This document shows, piece after piece, positions 63,923 through 64,000 of a stretch of 64,000 nt of DNA; position 1 is the first letter of the stretch; each line of letters begins with the position of its first letter. The translations under genes were made by a program, and so were the position numbers. The stretch comes from Prauserella marina (lineage in GTDB: Bacteria > Actinomycetota > Actinomycetes > Mycobacteriales > Pseudonocardiaceae). The DNA lies in assembly GCF_002240355.1 (NCBI RefSeq), contig NZ_CP016353.1:5805001-5869000 (forward strand), read 5' to 3'. A model generated the notes under the pieces. The model did no database searches, had not been told where the DNA came from, and worked only from the letters and a program-made list of their open reading frames with translations.

Positions 63923-64000
63923 TTATGCGGGCCAAAACCTGCGCCACCCGTCGGCATCGAGGCCGGTCGGATCGAATCCGGCTGCCTTCGCCGCCGCCTC
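63923..64000 (-). CDS. C-terminus of a gene running off the right edge, probably mazG
   Basis: Twenty-five residues ending in WRRFWPA are visible before the stop, 17 bp from the start of the lytic transglycosylase gene. In the mycobacterial order, mazG (nucleotide pyrophosphohydrolase) is next to eno and lpqU, so mazG is the best guess, but nothing in these 25 residues is diagnostic. Confidence 0.4.
   Translation of the reverse strand, partial: EAAAKAAGFDPTGLDADGWRRFWPA

Overview
The window is chromosomal DNA of a high-GC, mycothiol-producing actinobacterium. Mca, GuaB1, the Z-isoprenyl synthase/TrhA pair, many GTG/TTG starts and the gene order point to Pseudonocardiaceae (Amycolatopsis/Prauserella/Saccharomonospora type). 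The genus is an inference. Two stretches match, from memory, the order of Mycobacterium tuberculosis Rv1074c-Rv1086 (fadA, cbs, pra, metB, greA, DUF4307, mca, Rv1083, Rv1084, TrhA, Z-FPP synthase; here 3.6-27.3 kb) and Rv1021-Rv1026 (mazG, lytic transglycosylase, eno, ftsB-like, DUF501, ppx; here 56.4-64 kb). Accessory genes are inserted between and inside these conserved blocks.

Layout. 0-3.5 kb: the 3' part of guaB1, phoH, and a 0.9 kb gap. 3.6-15.2 kb: the Z-isoprenyl synthase, TrhA, a large acyl-CoA dehydrogenase/oxidase, a DUF255 thioredoxin-fold protein, a TetR regulator divergent from a DrrAB-type exporter, Mca and GreA. 15.2-16.3 kb: a non-coding repeat cluster made of two opposed arrays of 21-bp units and eight perfect 20-bp tandem units. 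16.3-27.3 kb: amino-acid metabolism (Lrp/HPPD, IlvA, MetB, Cbs), a secreted 5'-nucleotidase and a thiolase. 27.3-35.8 kb: envelope genes, namely a BI-1 protein, a SpaA-type surface protein with its own sortase, a double-SDR reductase, a DivIVA-like coiled-coil protein, and an iron-box-controlled siderophore-binding lipoprotein.

35.9-38.2 kb carries a partner-switching module (SpoIIE phosphatase, STAS protein, anti-sigma kinase) with no sigma factor beside it. 38.3-50.3 kb is a run of one- and two-gene regulator/effector units (LysR, SDR, alcohol dehydrogenase, peroxiredoxin-like/TetR, GNAT, AraC, serine hydrolase, ArsR/SRPBCC, HxlR/DHFR-like, NatAB-type ABC exporter). Several have clearly visible operator repeats. 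50.6-51.7 kb holds a RelE/Phd toxin-antitoxin pair next to an unusual tRNA with a UAA (leucine) anticodon but a short class-I variable loop. 51.7-56.3 kb has NDH-2, a family-5 uracil-DNA glycosylase, an S10 carboxypeptidase-like protein and a recombinase zinc-ribbon fragment. The rest is the conserved ppx-eno-mazG block.

The observations most worth a second look are the short-armed tRNA-Leu(UAA) with its acceptor-mimicking upstream inverted repeat, the repeat cluster downstream of greA, the surface-protein/sortase pair without a standard sorting motif, and the set of precise palindromic or duplicated operators beside TetR, ArsR, HxlR and UDG genes.
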